From NCBI RefSeq assembly GCF_947499845.1, contig NZ_CANMPM010000014.1:21214-85213 (forward strand): a stretch of DNA of 64,000 nt, written 5' to 3'. This document shows positions 26,593 to 35,559 of the stretch, one piece after another. A program made the translations under genes and the position numbers. This DNA is from an uncultured Pseudokineococcus sp. (GTDB lineage: Bacteria; Actinomycetota; Actinomycetes; Actinomycetales; Quadrisphaeraceae). How positions within the stretch are numbered: position 1 is the first letter of the stretch; each line of letters starts with the position of its first letter. The notes beneath the pieces are model-generated. The model saw only the letters and a program-made list of their open reading frames with translations. It had not been told where the DNA came from and did no database searches.

Positions 26593-27855
26593 ATGAGCCG
26601 TGCCACCCGCTCCTCCGTCGCGTCCGCGCCGTCGCGGCGGCCGTGCACCTTCTCCCCGCTCCTCGTCGCGCCGGGCGACGAGGAGCGGTGGGCCGTGGGC
26701 CGGTCATGTCCCGATCTCGCCCTCCCGCCCGTCGAGGCCCTGGCCCCGCTCGAGGCGCCCGAGACCCGGGCCCTCCTCCCGGAGGTGGCGCACCGTGCGG
26801 TGCCCCCGGAAGGGCCAGCGACCGGGTGCCCCACGGGCGGGCCGTCCGCGAGCGCGCCGTCCACGGGCGAGAGTCCCGCGCCGGTGCCCTCGCCGCGCCG
26901 GCCCGAGCCGGCCGCCACCGCTCCCGCGGCGGAGCCCGACGGCGGCCCGCGCCCCTTCGGCGCCCCCGGCACGCGCGAGCAGCGTCGCGACCCGGAGCTG
27001 CGCCGCGCCTTCGGCGCCCTCCTGCGCGACCTCACGGGCTCGGAGATTCTCACCCAGCAGGCCGTCACCCTCCTGCGCTCGGTCGTCGACCGCTCCACCG
27101 CGGGCTCCGGGACGGCGCCCGACGAGGACGCCGTCGCCGCCACCGCGCTGCTCGAGGACCTCGGCCGCGACCTCGCCGCCGCCCAGGCCCGGCTCGAGGA
27201 GGCCGAGGCCGCGCACCAGGAGGAGCAGCTCGAGCGCGCCCTCGCCGAGCAGGCGCGCCTGGAGGCCGAGCGCCGCCTGCGCGAGCTCCAGCGGCGCGTC
27301 CAGCGCAGCGGCGTCGAGATCGACGCCTGGTCCACCGCGCCCGCCGACGAGGACGAGGCCGTGCCCGCGACGACGGCCGAGCTGCTGGAGCGGCTCGCGG
27401 CCGGCCGCCTCGCGCGCGTCGTCTTCACCGGCGACCCGGCCCGGGCGCTCGAGCTCGACGACGTCGTCCACACGGGCCTGCACGTGCAGCGCACCTGGGA
27501 GGCCCTGCTGGCGCTGCGCGACTACGCCGCGGCGAAGGCCGACGGGTCCGTGGACAGCGACGTGCAGGGCTACCTCGAGCGCACGCCCGACGGGATGTGC
27601 TCGTGGCCCGCCGGCCGGCACGCGCGCGGCGAGAGCTCGACCGTCCAGAACGACCCGCGCCTGCGGGCGCCGCGGCTGCTGCCCGTGCCGGTGGAGGTCG
27701 ACCCCTCCGGGCGCGCGCCGATGTGGGCTCACATGAAGCTCCTCAGCCTCGGCCAGACCAGCCCCCGCCTGCACTACCTCGACGACACCCGCCGCACCGG
27801 CCGGGTCTACGTCGGGTACGTCGGGCGCCACCTGCCCAACACCCAGACCAGCTGA
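26593..27855 (+). CDS. Hypothetical coiled-coil protein with conserved-looking C-terminal domain
   Basis: A 420-residue protein I do not recognise. A Pro/Ala-rich, probably disordered N-terminus (about 1-135) is followed by a short helical region (LRRAFGALLRDLTGSEILTQ), then a long charged coiled coil (about 192-240, rich in Glu, Arg and Ala). The C-terminal domain (about 255-420) contains ordered motifs such as MWAHMKLLSLGQ, RLHYLDDT and VYVGYVGRHLPNT. No signal peptide or membrane span is seen. The ATG at 26593 lacks a clear ribosome site. A perfect inverted repeat lies just upstream. The C-terminal part resembles a domain found in uncharacterised actinobacterial proteins, but I cannot name it. 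Confidence 0.75.
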   Translation: MSRATRSSVASAPSRRPCTFSPLLVAPGDEERWAVGRSCPDLALPPVEALAPLEAPETRALLPEVAHRAVPPEGPATGCPTGGPSASAPSTGESPAPVPSPRRPEPAATAPAAEPDGGPRPFGAPGTREQRRDPELRRAFGALLRDLTGSEILTQQAVTLLRSVVDRSTAGSGTAPDEDAVAATALLEDLGRDLAAAQARLEEAEAAHQEEQLERALAEQARLEAERRLRELQRRVQRSGVEIDAWSTAPADEDEAVPATTAELLERLAAGRLARVVFTGDPARALELDDVVHTGLHVQRTWEALLALRDYAAAKADGSVDSDVQGYLERTPDGMCSWPAGRHARGESSTVQNDPRLRAPRLLPVPVEVDPSGRAPMWAHMKLLSLGQTSPRLHYLDDTRRTGRVYVGYVGRHLPNTQTS

Positions 27856-27881
27856 CCCGGGGCGCACCGCCCGAGGTGGCG

Positions 27882-27913
27882 GCACGAGGACGGCGTAGAG
27901 GCCGTCCTCGTGC
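27882..27913. terminator. Hairpin terminator between convergent genes
   Basis: A perfect 13-bp stem (GCACGAGGACGGC/GCCGTCCTCGTGC) with a 6-nt loop, 26 bp after the unknown coiled-coil gene and before the convergent MFS gene. It could serve both strands. Confidence 0.75.
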
Positions 27914-27973
27914 AGCCCCCTGCCCCTCGTCGACCGGCGCCGGCGCCTCGGAGCCGATCCGCCGGCCGGCCCC

Positions 27974-29374
27974 TCAGGGGCGGGCCGGCGGGTGCGCCGC
28001 CGCGCGCCCCCCGCGCGCCGCGGCGGCGAGGACGACGGCGGCGGGCACGAGCAGCGCCGCCCCGAGGACGTTGACGGCCTCGAAGCCGCCGAGCGCGAGC
28101 ACCGGCCCGGCGAGGGCGGCCGCGAGCGCACCCGCGTAGCTCATGCCCGCGTCCGCGGCCCCCTGGAGGGGCAGGCGCACCGGGTCGGGCGTCGCGGCGA
28201 GCAGCGACGACGCGGAGATCGTCGCCGCCGACCAGCCGAGCCCCAGCAGCACGAGCGCCGCGGCCGTCAGGGCGTGGCCCCCGCCCGCCAGGGCGCTGAC
28301 GAGGCCGAGCGCGGTCGCGGCGCCGAGGACGGCGACGCCGAGCGCCGCCGTCCGGCGGACGCCCCAGGCGTCGGCGAGCCACCCGAAGAGCGGGCTGAGG
28401 ACGTACATGCCGGCGATGTGCACGCTGATCACGAGGCCGACGACCTGCAGGGACGCGCCCTCGTGCCGCATCGACAGCGGCGTCATCGTCATGACCATGA
28501 CCATCACGCCGTGCGCCGTCGCCAGGAGCAGGAGCCCGGCGCGCGCCGCCGGGTCGCCCGCCGCCCACCGCAGCGCGGCCCGGGCGCCGACCACCGCCGA
28601 CCTGCCGGTGGGGCGCCCCCTGGCGTCCGCCTCCACGACCGGCGCCTGCGCCCCCGCGGCGGTCACGGCCGGGGCCGTCGGCGCGCCCGCCGCCGGAGGT
28701 GCCCCGGGGGCGGGCGCTCCGGGGGCGTGCGGCGCGTCCGGCCGAGCCCGGTAGGCGACGGCGACGACGAGCGCCGCGAGCGCGAACGCAGCCCCGGAGA
28801 AGAGGTAGGGGCCCGCCAGCGCGGGCAGCCCCAGCGCCTCGCCGAGCCGGCCGCCCGCCGGCGCGAGGTTGGGCCCGGCGACCGACCCCACGGTCGTCGC
28901 CCACACGACGACGGCGATGGTGCGCCCCCGCCGGCGCGCGGGCACGCCGTCGGCCGCGGCGTAGCGCGACTGCAGCCCGGCCGCCTGCGCGACGCCGAAG
29001 AGCGCCAGCCCCGCGACGAGCAGGAGCAGCGACGCCGTCGCCGCGCCGACGAGGACGCCCGCCGTCCCCACGCACGCGACGCCGTAGCCCACGGGCAGCG
29101 ACCAGCGGCGCCCGCGCCGCGCCGCCAGCCGCGCCAGGGGCACGGCCGCGACGGCGGCGCCGAGGACGCCGACGGCCTGCCCGAGCCCGGCCGCGCCCGT
29201 GCCCGCGAGCTGCTCCACGAGCAGCGAGCCCACCGCGATGCCCGACGCGACGCCGACGCCGCCGAGGAGGTTGGTCGCGACGAGCGACCCGACGCGGCCG
29301 CCCTCGCCGACCGGTCCGCCGCTCGCCGCCGGCGTCGCCCCGGTCGCCCGTCCGGCCTCCACGTCCTCGGTCAT
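27974..29374 (-). CDS. MFS transporter
   Basis: A 466-residue major facilitator with about twelve membrane helices. The loop-2/3 signature region reads PLARLAARRGRRWSLP and a long Pro/Ala-rich central cytoplasmic loop (about residues 205-260) separates the halves. The ATG at 29374 was chosen because the N-terminus then begins with a short hydrophilic segment before the first helix; the upstream open frame is antisense to the aminotransferase. It is divergent from the PatB/MalY-type gene, with only 46 bp between starts, so shared control is likely. No drug or nutrient specificity can be read from sequence. Confidence 0.88.
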   Translation of the reverse strand: MTEDVEAGRATGATPAASGGPVGEGGRVGSLVATNLLGGVGVASGIAVGSLLVEQLAGTGAAGLGQAVGVLGAAVAAVPLARLAARRGRRWSLPVGYGVACVGTAGVLVGAATASLLLLVAGLALFGVAQAAGLQSRYAAADGVPARRRGRTIAVVVWATTVGSVAGPNLAPAGGRLGEALGLPALAGPYLFSGAAFALAALVVAVAYRARPDAPHAPGAPAPGAPPAAGAPTAPAVTAAGAQAPVVEADARGRPTGRSAVVGARAALRWAAGDPAARAGLLLLATAHGVMVMVMTMTPLSMRHEGASLQVVGLVISVHIAGMYVLSPLFGWLADAWGVRRTAALGVAVLGAATALGLVSALAGGGHALTAAALVLLGLGWSAATISASSLLAATPDPVRLPLQGAADAGMSYAGALAAALAGPVLALGGFEAVNVLGAALLVPAAVVLAAAARGGRAAAHPPARP

Positions 29375-29420
29375 GGTCGGATGCTCCCGCACGTCCGCCC
29401 GCGCGCACCGGAGGTCGACC

Positions 29421-30605
29421 GTGACGAGCCCCGCCCCTCCCGACGCCCGGCGCGGCGTCGACGACCTCACCCTCGAGGAGCTGCGCGCCCGCGGCGGGCT
29501 GAAGTGGACGCTCTTCCCCGACGCGATCGGCGCCTTCGTCGCCGAGGGCGACCACGGCACGGCGCCCGCGGTGACCCGGGCGCTGCACGAGGCCGTCGAC
29601 GCCGGGGCGCTCGGCTACCTCACGCCGGCCCGCCAGCGGGCGATGGCGGAGGCGTGCGCGGCGTGGACGGCGTCCCGCTACGGCTGGGAGGTGCCGCCCG
29701 AGCGCGTGCGACCGCTGGGCGACGTCCTCGCCGGGCTGCAGGCCGCCGTCGAGCACTTCTCGCGGCCCGGGTCGGCCGTCGTCGTGCCGACGCCCGCCTA
29801 CATGCCCTTCCTCACGCTGCCGCGGGCGCTGGGCCGCGAGCACGTCGAGCTGCCGATGGCCCGCGACGACGGCCGCTGGGTCTACGACCTCGACGCGCTC
29901 GACGCCGTCCTCGCCGCCGGCGCCGGCCTGCTCGTGCTGTGCAACCCGCACAACCCCGTCGGCCGCGTCCTCGAGCGCGCGGAGATGACGGCGATCACCG
30001 AGGTCGTCGAGCGCCACGGCGCCCGGGTGTTCTCCGACGAGATCCACGCCCCGCTCGTCTTCTCCCGTCACCGGCACGTGCCCTACGCGTCGACGTCGGA
30101 GGCGGCCGCCCGCCACACCGTGACGGCGACGTCCGCGTCGAAGGCGTGGAACCTGCCGGGCCTCAAGTGCGCGCAGCTGCTGCTGTCGGGCGGCGCGGAC
30201 GCCGAGCGCTGGGAGGAGGTCGGCGCCGTCCTCGAGCACGGCGCCTCGACGCCCGGCGTGCTCGCGGCCACGGCCGCCTACGCCGAGGGCGGGGCGTGGC
30301 TCGACGAGGTGCTCGCCCACCTCGAGGGGACGCGCGACCTCCTCGCGGACCTCGTCGCGGAGCACCTGCCGGGCGTCGTCATGGCGCCCGTCGAGGGCAC
30401 CTACCTGGCGCTGCTCGACTGCCGCGCGCTCGACCTGGGGCCCTCGCCCGCGGCCTTCTTCCGCGAGCGCGCCGGCGTCGCGCTCACCGACGGCGCCGCG
30501 TGCGGCCGGGCCGCCGAGGGCTCCGTCCGGCTCACCTTCGCGATGCCCCGGCCGCTGCTCGAGCGGGCCGTGCGGCAGATGGGCGAGGCCGTCCGCCGGC
30601 GCTGA
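29421..30605 (+). CDS. PLP-dependent aminotransferase / C-S lyase (PatB/MalY family)
   Basis: A 394-residue fold-type I PLP enzyme. Visible features are the GYLTPARQRAMAEA block, PTPAYMPF, the NPHNPVGRV substrate/cofactor loop, Asp-Glu in SDEIHAPLVF, the PLP lysine in SASKAWNLPGLK, and a C-terminal LTDGAACG/VRLTFA segment. This matches the PatB/MalY group, which cleaves cystathionine or cysteine conjugates to thiol, pyruvate and ammonia. The GTG at 29421 is preceded by CCGGAGG. It is divergent from the MFS gene, so a joint role in sulphur-compound metabolism and export is conceivable. Confidence 0.9.
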   Translation: MTSPAPPDARRGVDDLTLEELRARGGLKWTLFPDAIGAFVAEGDHGTAPAVTRALHEAVDAGALGYLTPARQRAMAEACAAWTASRYGWEVPPERVRPLGDVLAGLQAAVEHFSRPGSAVVVPTPAYMPFLTLPRALGREHVELPMARDDGRWVYDLDALDAVLAAGAGLLVLCNPHNPVGRVLERAEMTAITEVVERHGARVFSDEIHAPLVFSRHRHVPYASTSEAAARHTVTATSASKAWNLPGLKCAQLLLSGGADAERWEEVGAVLEHGASTPGVLAATAAYAEGGAWLDEVLAHLEGTRDLLADLVAEHLPGVVMAPVEGTYLALLDCRALDLGPSPAAFFRERAGVALTDGAACGRAAEGSVRLTFAMPRPLLERAVRQMGEAVRRR

Positions 30606-30627
30606 GGCCGGCAGGTGCGGAGCCGCG

Positions 30628-30697
30628 GCCGACGGGGCACTGACCGACGGGGCCCTGACCGACGGGGCCCTGACCGACGGGGGCCCTGACCGACGGA
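30628..30697. repeat. 15-bp tandem repeat between convergent genes
   Basis: The unit TGACCGACGGGGCCC occurs at 30641-30655 and 30656-30670, at 30671-30686 with one added G, and as partial copies on both sides. It fills the gap between the lyase stop and the DeoR stop and may fold into GC hairpins acting as a terminator. Confidence 0.75.
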
Positions 30698-30709
30698 CGG
30701 CGGGGCGCC

Positions 30710-31504
30710 TCACCCGCCGTCGGCCACCACCACGCGGACCCCGGCGTCGGCCAGCGCCCTCGCGAGGGGGTGCTCGGGCGCGCGGTCGGTGACGAGCACG
30801 TCGACCCGCTCGAGGTCCAGGAGCCGCTGCGGGCCGGTCCGGCCGTGCTTGGAGGCGTCCGCGACGACGACGACGCGGCGGGCGGCGCCCGCGAGGGTCC
30901 GCCCGATGTCGGCCTCGCCGGCGTCCGCCGTCGTCGCGCCGAAGCGGGCGTCGACGCCCTCGACGCCCAGCACGGCGACGTCGAGGACGACCTCCTCGAG
31001 GGACCGGCGGGCGGCGGGGCCCGACAGCTCCAGAGAGCGGGGGCGGACGGTCCCGCCCGACATCACGACCCGCGCGTGGGGGCGCGCCGCCACCTCGACG
31101 GCGATGTTCAGCGCGTTGGTGACGATGGTGAAGCCGCGGCTGCCGTCGGCGGGCGCGAGGTGGTCGGCGCGGGCGAGCTCGCGGGCCACCTCCGTCGTCG
31201 TCGTGCCCCCGTTGAGGCCGACGACGTCGCCGACGGCCACGAGCCCGACGGCCGCGCGGGCGACGGCCTCCTTGGCCTCCGCGTGGACCGACGCCTTGTC
31301 GGCGAGGGGTCGCTCGTAGCCGCTGCTCGCCAGCACCGACGCCCCGCCGTGGGTGCGCACGACGAGGCGCTGCTGCGCCAGCGCGTCGAGGTCGCGCCGG
31401 GCCGTGGCGTCCGAGGTGCCCAGCTCCTCGCGGACCTGCGCGACGGTGACGTGACCGTCGCGCGACAGCAGGTCGAGGATGCGCGCGAGCCGCTGCTGCC
31501 TCAC
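30710..31504 (-). CDS. DeoR/GlpR family regulator of the amino-sugar operon
   Basis: A 264-residue DeoR-family regulator: N-terminal HTH (RLARILDLLSRDGHVTVAQV ... SDATARRDLDALA, residues 5-45), then the DeoR sensor domain with GLNGGTTTTEVAREL, TNALNIAVEV and the VADASKHGR phosphate-sugar site. Such regulators are released from DNA by sugar phosphates. GTG start at 31504 overlapping the kinase stop (GTGA). It is the last gene of the nag operon, so it probably responds to GlcNAc-6-P or GlcN-6-P and binds the repeated GTGAGCGA sites upstream of the operon (inference). Confidence 0.9.
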   Translation of the reverse strand: MRQQRLARILDLLSRDGHVTVAQVREELGTSDATARRDLDALAQQRLVVRTHGGASVLASSGYERPLADKASVHAEAKEAVARAAVGLVAVGDVVGLNGGTTTTEVARELARADHLAPADGSRGFTIVTNALNIAVEVAARPHARVVMSGGTVRPRSLELSGPAARRSLEEVVLDVAVLGVEGVDARFGATTADAGEADIGRTLAGAARRVVVVADASKHGRTGPQRLLDLERVDVLVTDRAPEHPLARALADAGVRVVVADGG

Positions 31505-32652
31505 GGCCGACCGCCCGCGCCCGGCTCCCCGGCCCCCGCAGCGGTGCGCTGCGCGGCCACGGTCTCGTGCAGGCGCTCGACCACCTCGGCGGGCACCCGG
31601 CCCCCGGGCCCGGCCCGCTGCGCCAGCGCGGCGACGGCCGCGCCGACCACGCCGTCGCGGGCGGGCCGGACGTCGGCGCCGTCGAGCGCCGCCCGCAGCG
31701 CCGCCGTCCGCGGCCGTCCCGGCGCGAGCAGGCCGTGGTGGAGGGCGCTGCCGCCCAGCACCAGCGGGGCGTCCTCGGCGCCCGCACGGACGGCGGCGAC
31801 CAGGCGCGCGAGGTCGTCCTGGGCGCCGTCGACGACGCCGCGCGCGACCTCGTCGTCCGGGCCGGCCGCGAAGGCGAGGGGCGCGAAGCGGGCCAGCGCC
31901 ACGGGGCGGCCGGCGTAGACGACGTCCATGAGCTCCTGCAGCGCGCGCGGCCGCCCCTCGAGCTCCTCGTCGGTCGCAGCGCCCGCCGGGCCGCCGTCGG
32001 AGGACGTCCCTCCGCGCCCGCTCCCGCCGCGCCCACCGCCGTCGCGCCCGGCGCCGTCCAGCCCCGCCGCGTCGACGACGAGGGGGGTCAGCGCCGTGGG
32101 CGGGCCGGTGCCCTCGAGCTCCGCGACGACCGCCCGCGCCACGGCGTGGCCCAGCGCGAAGCCCGAGCCGCCGTCGCCGAGCAGCCAGCCGCACCCGCCG
32201 ACGGCGCGGGCGACGCGGCCCTCGCGGACCACGGCGCCGACCGACCCGGTGCCGGCGACGACCGCGCAGCCCGTCGGCTCGGCGGAGCCCGAGAAGTACA
32301 TCGCGAGGATGTCCGGCCCCGTCCGGAGCCGGCCCGGCTCCCCCGCGTAGCCCAGGGCGGCCGCCAGCGCGCCGGGGTCGAGGAGGCGGCGGTTGCCCGC
32401 CATGGCCACGAGGACGTCGCCCACCTCGTCGGCGGCGCGGCCGGCGCGGCGCAGCGCGAGCGCGGCCGTGCCGCCCAGCGACGCCAGCGCGGCCTCCGCG
32501 CCCGCGGACGTCGGGTTGCCCGCCGGCCCGGTGGCCCAGCCCCGGCAGATGCCGTCGGGCTCGAGGACGACGACGCGGGTGCTCGTGCCGCCGGCGTCGG
32601 CCGCCAGCACGAGCGGACGGTCCCCCGGTGCCTGGGCCGGACCGCTCGTCAC
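31501..32652 (-). CDS. BadF/BadG/BcrA/BcrD ATPase family sugar kinase (N-acetylglucosamine kinase-like)
   Basis: A 383-residue ASKHA-fold kinase. It has the phosphate-1 loop AADAGGTSTRVVV, a second phosphate loop VVAGTGSVGA, GGCGWLLGDGGSGF (substrate and cation region), and a C-terminal adenosine motif LVLGGSALHHG. This is the GlcNAc-kinase branch of the BadF/BadG family, which phosphorylates N-acetylglucosamine to the 6-phosphate used by NagA. A Gly/Arg/Ser-rich insertion (about residues 198-225) interrupts the C-terminal lobe. The GTG at 32652 overlaps the nagA stop. Its position between nagA and the regulator supports the role. Confidence 0.88.
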   Translation of the reverse strand: MTSGPAQAPGDRPLVLAADAGGTSTRVVVLEPDGICRGWATGPAGNPTSAGAEAALASLGGTAALALRRAGRAADEVGDVLVAMAGNRRLLDPGALAAALGYAGEPGRLRTGPDILAMYFSGSAEPTGCAVVAGTGSVGAVVREGRVARAVGGCGWLLGDGGSGFALGHAVARAVVAELEGTGPPTALTPLVVDAAGLDGAGRDGGGRGGSGRGGTSSDGGPAGAATDEELEGRPRALQELMDVVYAGRPVALARFAPLAFAAGPDDEVARGVVDGAQDDLARLVAAVRAGAEDAPLVLGGSALHHGLLAPGRPRTAALRAALDGADVRPARDGVVGAAVAALAQRAGPGGRVPAEVVERLHETVAAQRTAAGAGEPGAGGRP

Positions 32653-33896
32653 CGGTGGCCCGCCGGGTCCGCGCCGGCCGCCCGAGGGCGGGGGACGGCG
32701 CGCCGGGCCGACGGCCGGACGGCCCGGACGGCGAGGTCCTCGTCGAGCAGCACGAGGTCGGCCGCCCTCCCCGGCTCGAGGGTCCCGAGCACGTCCCCGA
32801 GGCCCAGCGCGCGGGCCGGGACGGCCGTCGCCGCGGCGACGAGCGCGGGCAGCGGCAGGCCCGCCGCCGCCCCCGTGCGCAGGGCCCGCGCGAGCGTGAG
32901 CGTCGAGCCCGCGAGGGTGTCGGTGCCCTCGAGCACCGCCCGCCCGCCCTCGACGACGACGTCGAGCCCGCCGAGCCGGTAGCGGCCGTCCTCCCCGGCG
33001 GCCGCGGACATGGCGTCCGAGACGAGGGCGACCCGGCCGGGCGCCGCCCGCAGGAGGAGCGAGGCCACGGAGGGGTGCACGTGCTCGCCGTCGAGGATGA
33101 GCTCGAGGACGACCCGGTCGTCGGCGCACGCCGCCGCCACCGGCCCGGGCGCCCGGTGGTGCAGCCCCGGCATCGCGTTGAAGGCGTGCGTGAGCAGGCG
33201 GGCCCCCGCGGCGAAGGCCGCCGCCGCCTCGTCGTGCGAGGCCTCGGTGTGGCCCACGGCGACGACGACGCCGGCCGCGGCGAACGCGCGCGCCGCCTCG
33301 GCCGCGCCGTCGCGGCGCGGGTCGAGGGTGACCTGCCGGAGGGTGCCGCGGGCCGCGCGCAGCAGGTGCTGCACGGCGGACGGCGTCGGGTCGACGAGCG
33401 CGTCGGCGCTGTGCGCGCCCTTGCGCTCGACGGCGAGGAAGGGCCCCTCGAGGTGGCTGCCGAGCAGGTGGGTGTGGTCCTCGACGAGGTCCGCGACCCC
33501 GGCGAGCCGCTCGGCCAGCACGTCGACGTCGTCGGCGACGAAGCTGGCGACCCGCCGCGTCGTCCCGTGCGCGAGGTGCGCGGCGCCCGCGGCGAGGACG
33601 GCGTCCGGGCCCTCCTCGTGCGCGCGCCCGCCGCCGCCGTGGGTGTGGACGTCGACCATGCCCGCCACGAGGAGGGCGCCGTCCGCGTCCAGCACCTCGG
33701 CGCAGTCCGCGTGCCCTCGCCACCCGTCGCCGGTGCCCCGCGCGACGACGGCGCCGCCCCGAACCGCGACCCACGTGCCCGGGTGGCGGCCCGCGGCGTC
33801 GACGAGCTCGGCGCCGTGCACGACGAGGTCCTCGACGGGCGGTCCCACCACGGGGGCGCCGCCCGTGGTCGCCGGTGCGTCCTCTCCCGGGCTCAC
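32649..33896 (-). CDS. nagA: N-acetylglucosamine-6-phosphate deacetylase
   Basis: A 415-residue amidohydrolase that removes acetate from GlcNAc-6-phosphate to give glucosamine-6-phosphate. Metal and substrate motifs are all present: HTHGGGG near the start of the barrel, HLEGPF (Glu ligand), VGHTEAS and THAFNAMPGLHHR (His ligands and substrate contacts), and the catalytic Asp in VSDAMSA. The C-terminal GTLEPGRAADLVLL is typical of the family. GTG start at 33896 overlaps nagB (GTGA). The last 20 residues are Arg/Pro-rich and non-conserved. Confidence 0.94.
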   Translation of the reverse strand: MSPGEDAPATTGGAPVVGPPVEDLVVHGAELVDAAGRHPGTWVAVRGGAVVARGTGDGWRGHADCAEVLDADGALLVAGMVDVHTHGGGGRAHEEGPDAVLAAGAAHLAHGTTRRVASFVADDVDVLAERLAGVADLVEDHTHLLGSHLEGPFLAVERKGAHSADALVDPTPSAVQHLLRAARGTLRQVTLDPRRDGAAEAARAFAAAGVVVAVGHTEASHDEAAAAFAAGARLLTHAFNAMPGLHHRAPGPVAAACADDRVVLELILDGEHVHPSVASLLLRAAPGRVALVSDAMSAAAGEDGRYRLGGLDVVVEGGRAVLEGTDTLAGSTLTLARALRTGAAAGLPLPALVAAATAVPARALGLGDVLGTLEPGRAADLVLLDEDLAVRAVRPSARRAVPRPRAAGADPAGHR

Positions 33897-34663
33897 CGCG
33901 CCCCCGCCGGGACCGGCCGCGGGCGCCGCGGCCCCGACGACCGCTCGGTGAGGCCCGACGCGGCGGCCGGGTCGAGCAGGACGAGGACGTCCTCGAAGGT
34001 CCGCAGCGCGGAGGCGGGGCACTCCGCGGACACCTCCCCCTCGATCGCGGCCCGCACCGCGTCGGCCTTGCCCTCCCCCTGGGCGATGAGCACGTGGCGG
34101 CGCGCCCGCGCGATGGTCGCGACGCCCTGCGTGACGGCGCGCCGGGGCACGTCCTCGGGGCGGTCGAAGAAGCGCGCGTTGTCGGCGACCGTGCGCTCCG
34201 TGAGCTCGACGACGCGCGTGCGCGAGGAGAACGGCGACCCGGGCTCGTTGAACCCGATGTGACCGGTCGCCCCGATCCCGAGGAGCTGCACGTCGACGCC
34301 CCGCTCCTCCAGCGCCCTCTCGTAGGCGGCGCACGCGGCGTCGAGGTCCTCCGCCCGGCCGTCGGGGACGTGCACGCGGGAGGGGGCGAGCCCCAGGGGC
34401 TCCCGCACCTCGCGGTCGACCACCGCGGCGTAGGACTGCGGGTGCCCGGGCGGCAGGCCCACGTACTCGTCGAGGGCGAAGACCTCGACGCCGTCCCAGC
34501 GCGCGCCCGCCGCGGCCAGCTCGGCGTAGACCTGCTGCGGCGAGGAGCCGGTGGCCACGCCGAGGGCCCGCAGCCGGCCCGCCGCCAGCTCGTCGAGGAC
34601 GACGCTCGCCGCGCGCCGGCCGATCTCCTCGGAGGTGGCGAGCACCTCCACCTCGAGCCTCAC
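33893..34663 (-). CDS. nagB: Glucosamine-6-phosphate deaminase
   Basis: A 256-residue enzyme converting glucosamine-6-phosphate to fructose-6-phosphate and ammonia. Diagnostic motifs: GVATGSSPQQVY (phosphate loop), VEVFALDEYVGLP with the catalytic Asp, GIGATGHIGFNEPGS with the ring-opening His and Glu, and QGVATI. Length is close to the family norm. The GTG at 34663 overlaps the permease stop. It completes the route from imported GlcNAc or chitobiose to glycolysis together with the kinase and nagA. Confidence 0.95.
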   Translation of the reverse strand: MRLEVEVLATSEEIGRRAASVVLDELAAGRLRALGVATGSSPQQVYAELAAAGARWDGVEVFALDEYVGLPPGHPQSYAAVVDREVREPLGLAPSRVHVPDGRAEDLDAACAAYERALEERGVDVQLLGIGATGHIGFNEPGSPFSSRTRVVELTERTVADNARFFDRPEDVPRRAVTQGVATIARARRHVLIAQGEGKADAVRAAIEGEVSAECPASALRTFEDVLVLLDPAAASGLTERSSGPRRPRPVPAGAR

Positions 34664-35559
34664 TTGACGCTCCCCTGGGCCACCGAGCCCTGGAGCCGGC
34701 GCTGGAAGACGAGGTAGACGACGAGCACGGGCACGATCGTCGTCACGGCGCCCGCGAAGAGGGCCCCGAAGTCGACGGAGTAGCCGGCCTGCGAGGCGAA
34801 GGACGCCATGCCCTGGGTCAGCACGTAGTTCTCCTGGTCGGAGTTGAGCACGACGGGCAGGAGGAACTGGTTCCACAGCCCGACGAAGTTGAGGATCGCG
34901 ACGGCCGCCATGCCCGGCCGGGCCATGGGCAGCATCACCTGGAAGAAGGTCCGCCACTCGCTGGCGCCGTCGATGGAGGCCGCCTCCGCCACCTCGCCCG
35001 GCAGGTCCTCGAAGAAGGACAGCAGGAAGAAGACGGTGAAGGGGTAGGCGTAGGCCGTGTAGGCCAGCACGAGCCCGGGCAGGGTGTTGAGCAGGCTCGC
35101 CTGCTGGAGGATGAAGAACAGCGGCACGACCGCGAGGAAGACGGGGAAGGTCAGCCCCGCGACGACGAGCGTGCGCACCGCGCCGCGCCCCGGGAAGGCG
35201 AAGCGGGCCAGCACGTAGGCGGACATGGAGCCGAGCAGCATCGTCAGCGCCAGCGCCCCGGCGACGACGAGCACCGAGTTGAGGAAGTACCGGCCGATGC
35301 CGGCGAGCGTCCACGCGTTGACGTAGTTCTCGACGTGCAGGGAGCTCGGCAGGGCGAAGGGCGAGGCGAAGATCTCCTGGGTCGTCTTGAAGGACGACAT
35401 GAGGGTCCACAGCAGCGGCGCCAGGACGAGGACGGTCCACACGACGAGGACGGCCTGGGACGCGCCGCCCACGACCTTGTCGGCGCGGCCGCCGCTGCGC
35501 CGCCCGTCGGTGCGGGGGGCGACGTCGGTGCGCGCACCGCGGTCGGCGACGGCGCTCAT
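34660..35559 (-). CDS. Amino-sugar ABC transporter permease (MalG type)
   Basis: A 299-residue permease with six membrane spans and an EAA loop reading EAASIDGASEWRTFF. It has an N-terminal cytoplasmic tail of about 30 residues. It overlaps both neighbours by 4 bp. With the partner permease and the Tat-type lipoprotein it resembles the Streptomyces NgcEFG N-acetylglucosamine/diacetylchitobiose importer. No ATPase gene is present, as in that system, where the shared MsiK ATPase is used. Confidence 0.92.
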   Translation of the reverse strand: MSAVADRGARTDVAPRTDGRRSGGRADKVVGGASQAVLVVWTVLVLAPLLWTLMSSFKTTQEIFASPFALPSSLHVENYVNAWTLAGIGRYFLNSVLVVAGALALTMLLGSMSAYVLARFAFPGRGAVRTLVVAGLTFPVFLAVVPLFFILQQASLLNTLPGLVLAYTAYAYPFTVFFLLSFFEDLPGEVAEAASIDGASEWRTFFQVMLPMARPGMAAVAILNFVGLWNQFLLPVVLNSDQENYVLTQGMASFASQAGYSVDFGALFAGAVTTIVPVLVVYLVFQRRLQGSVAQGSVK

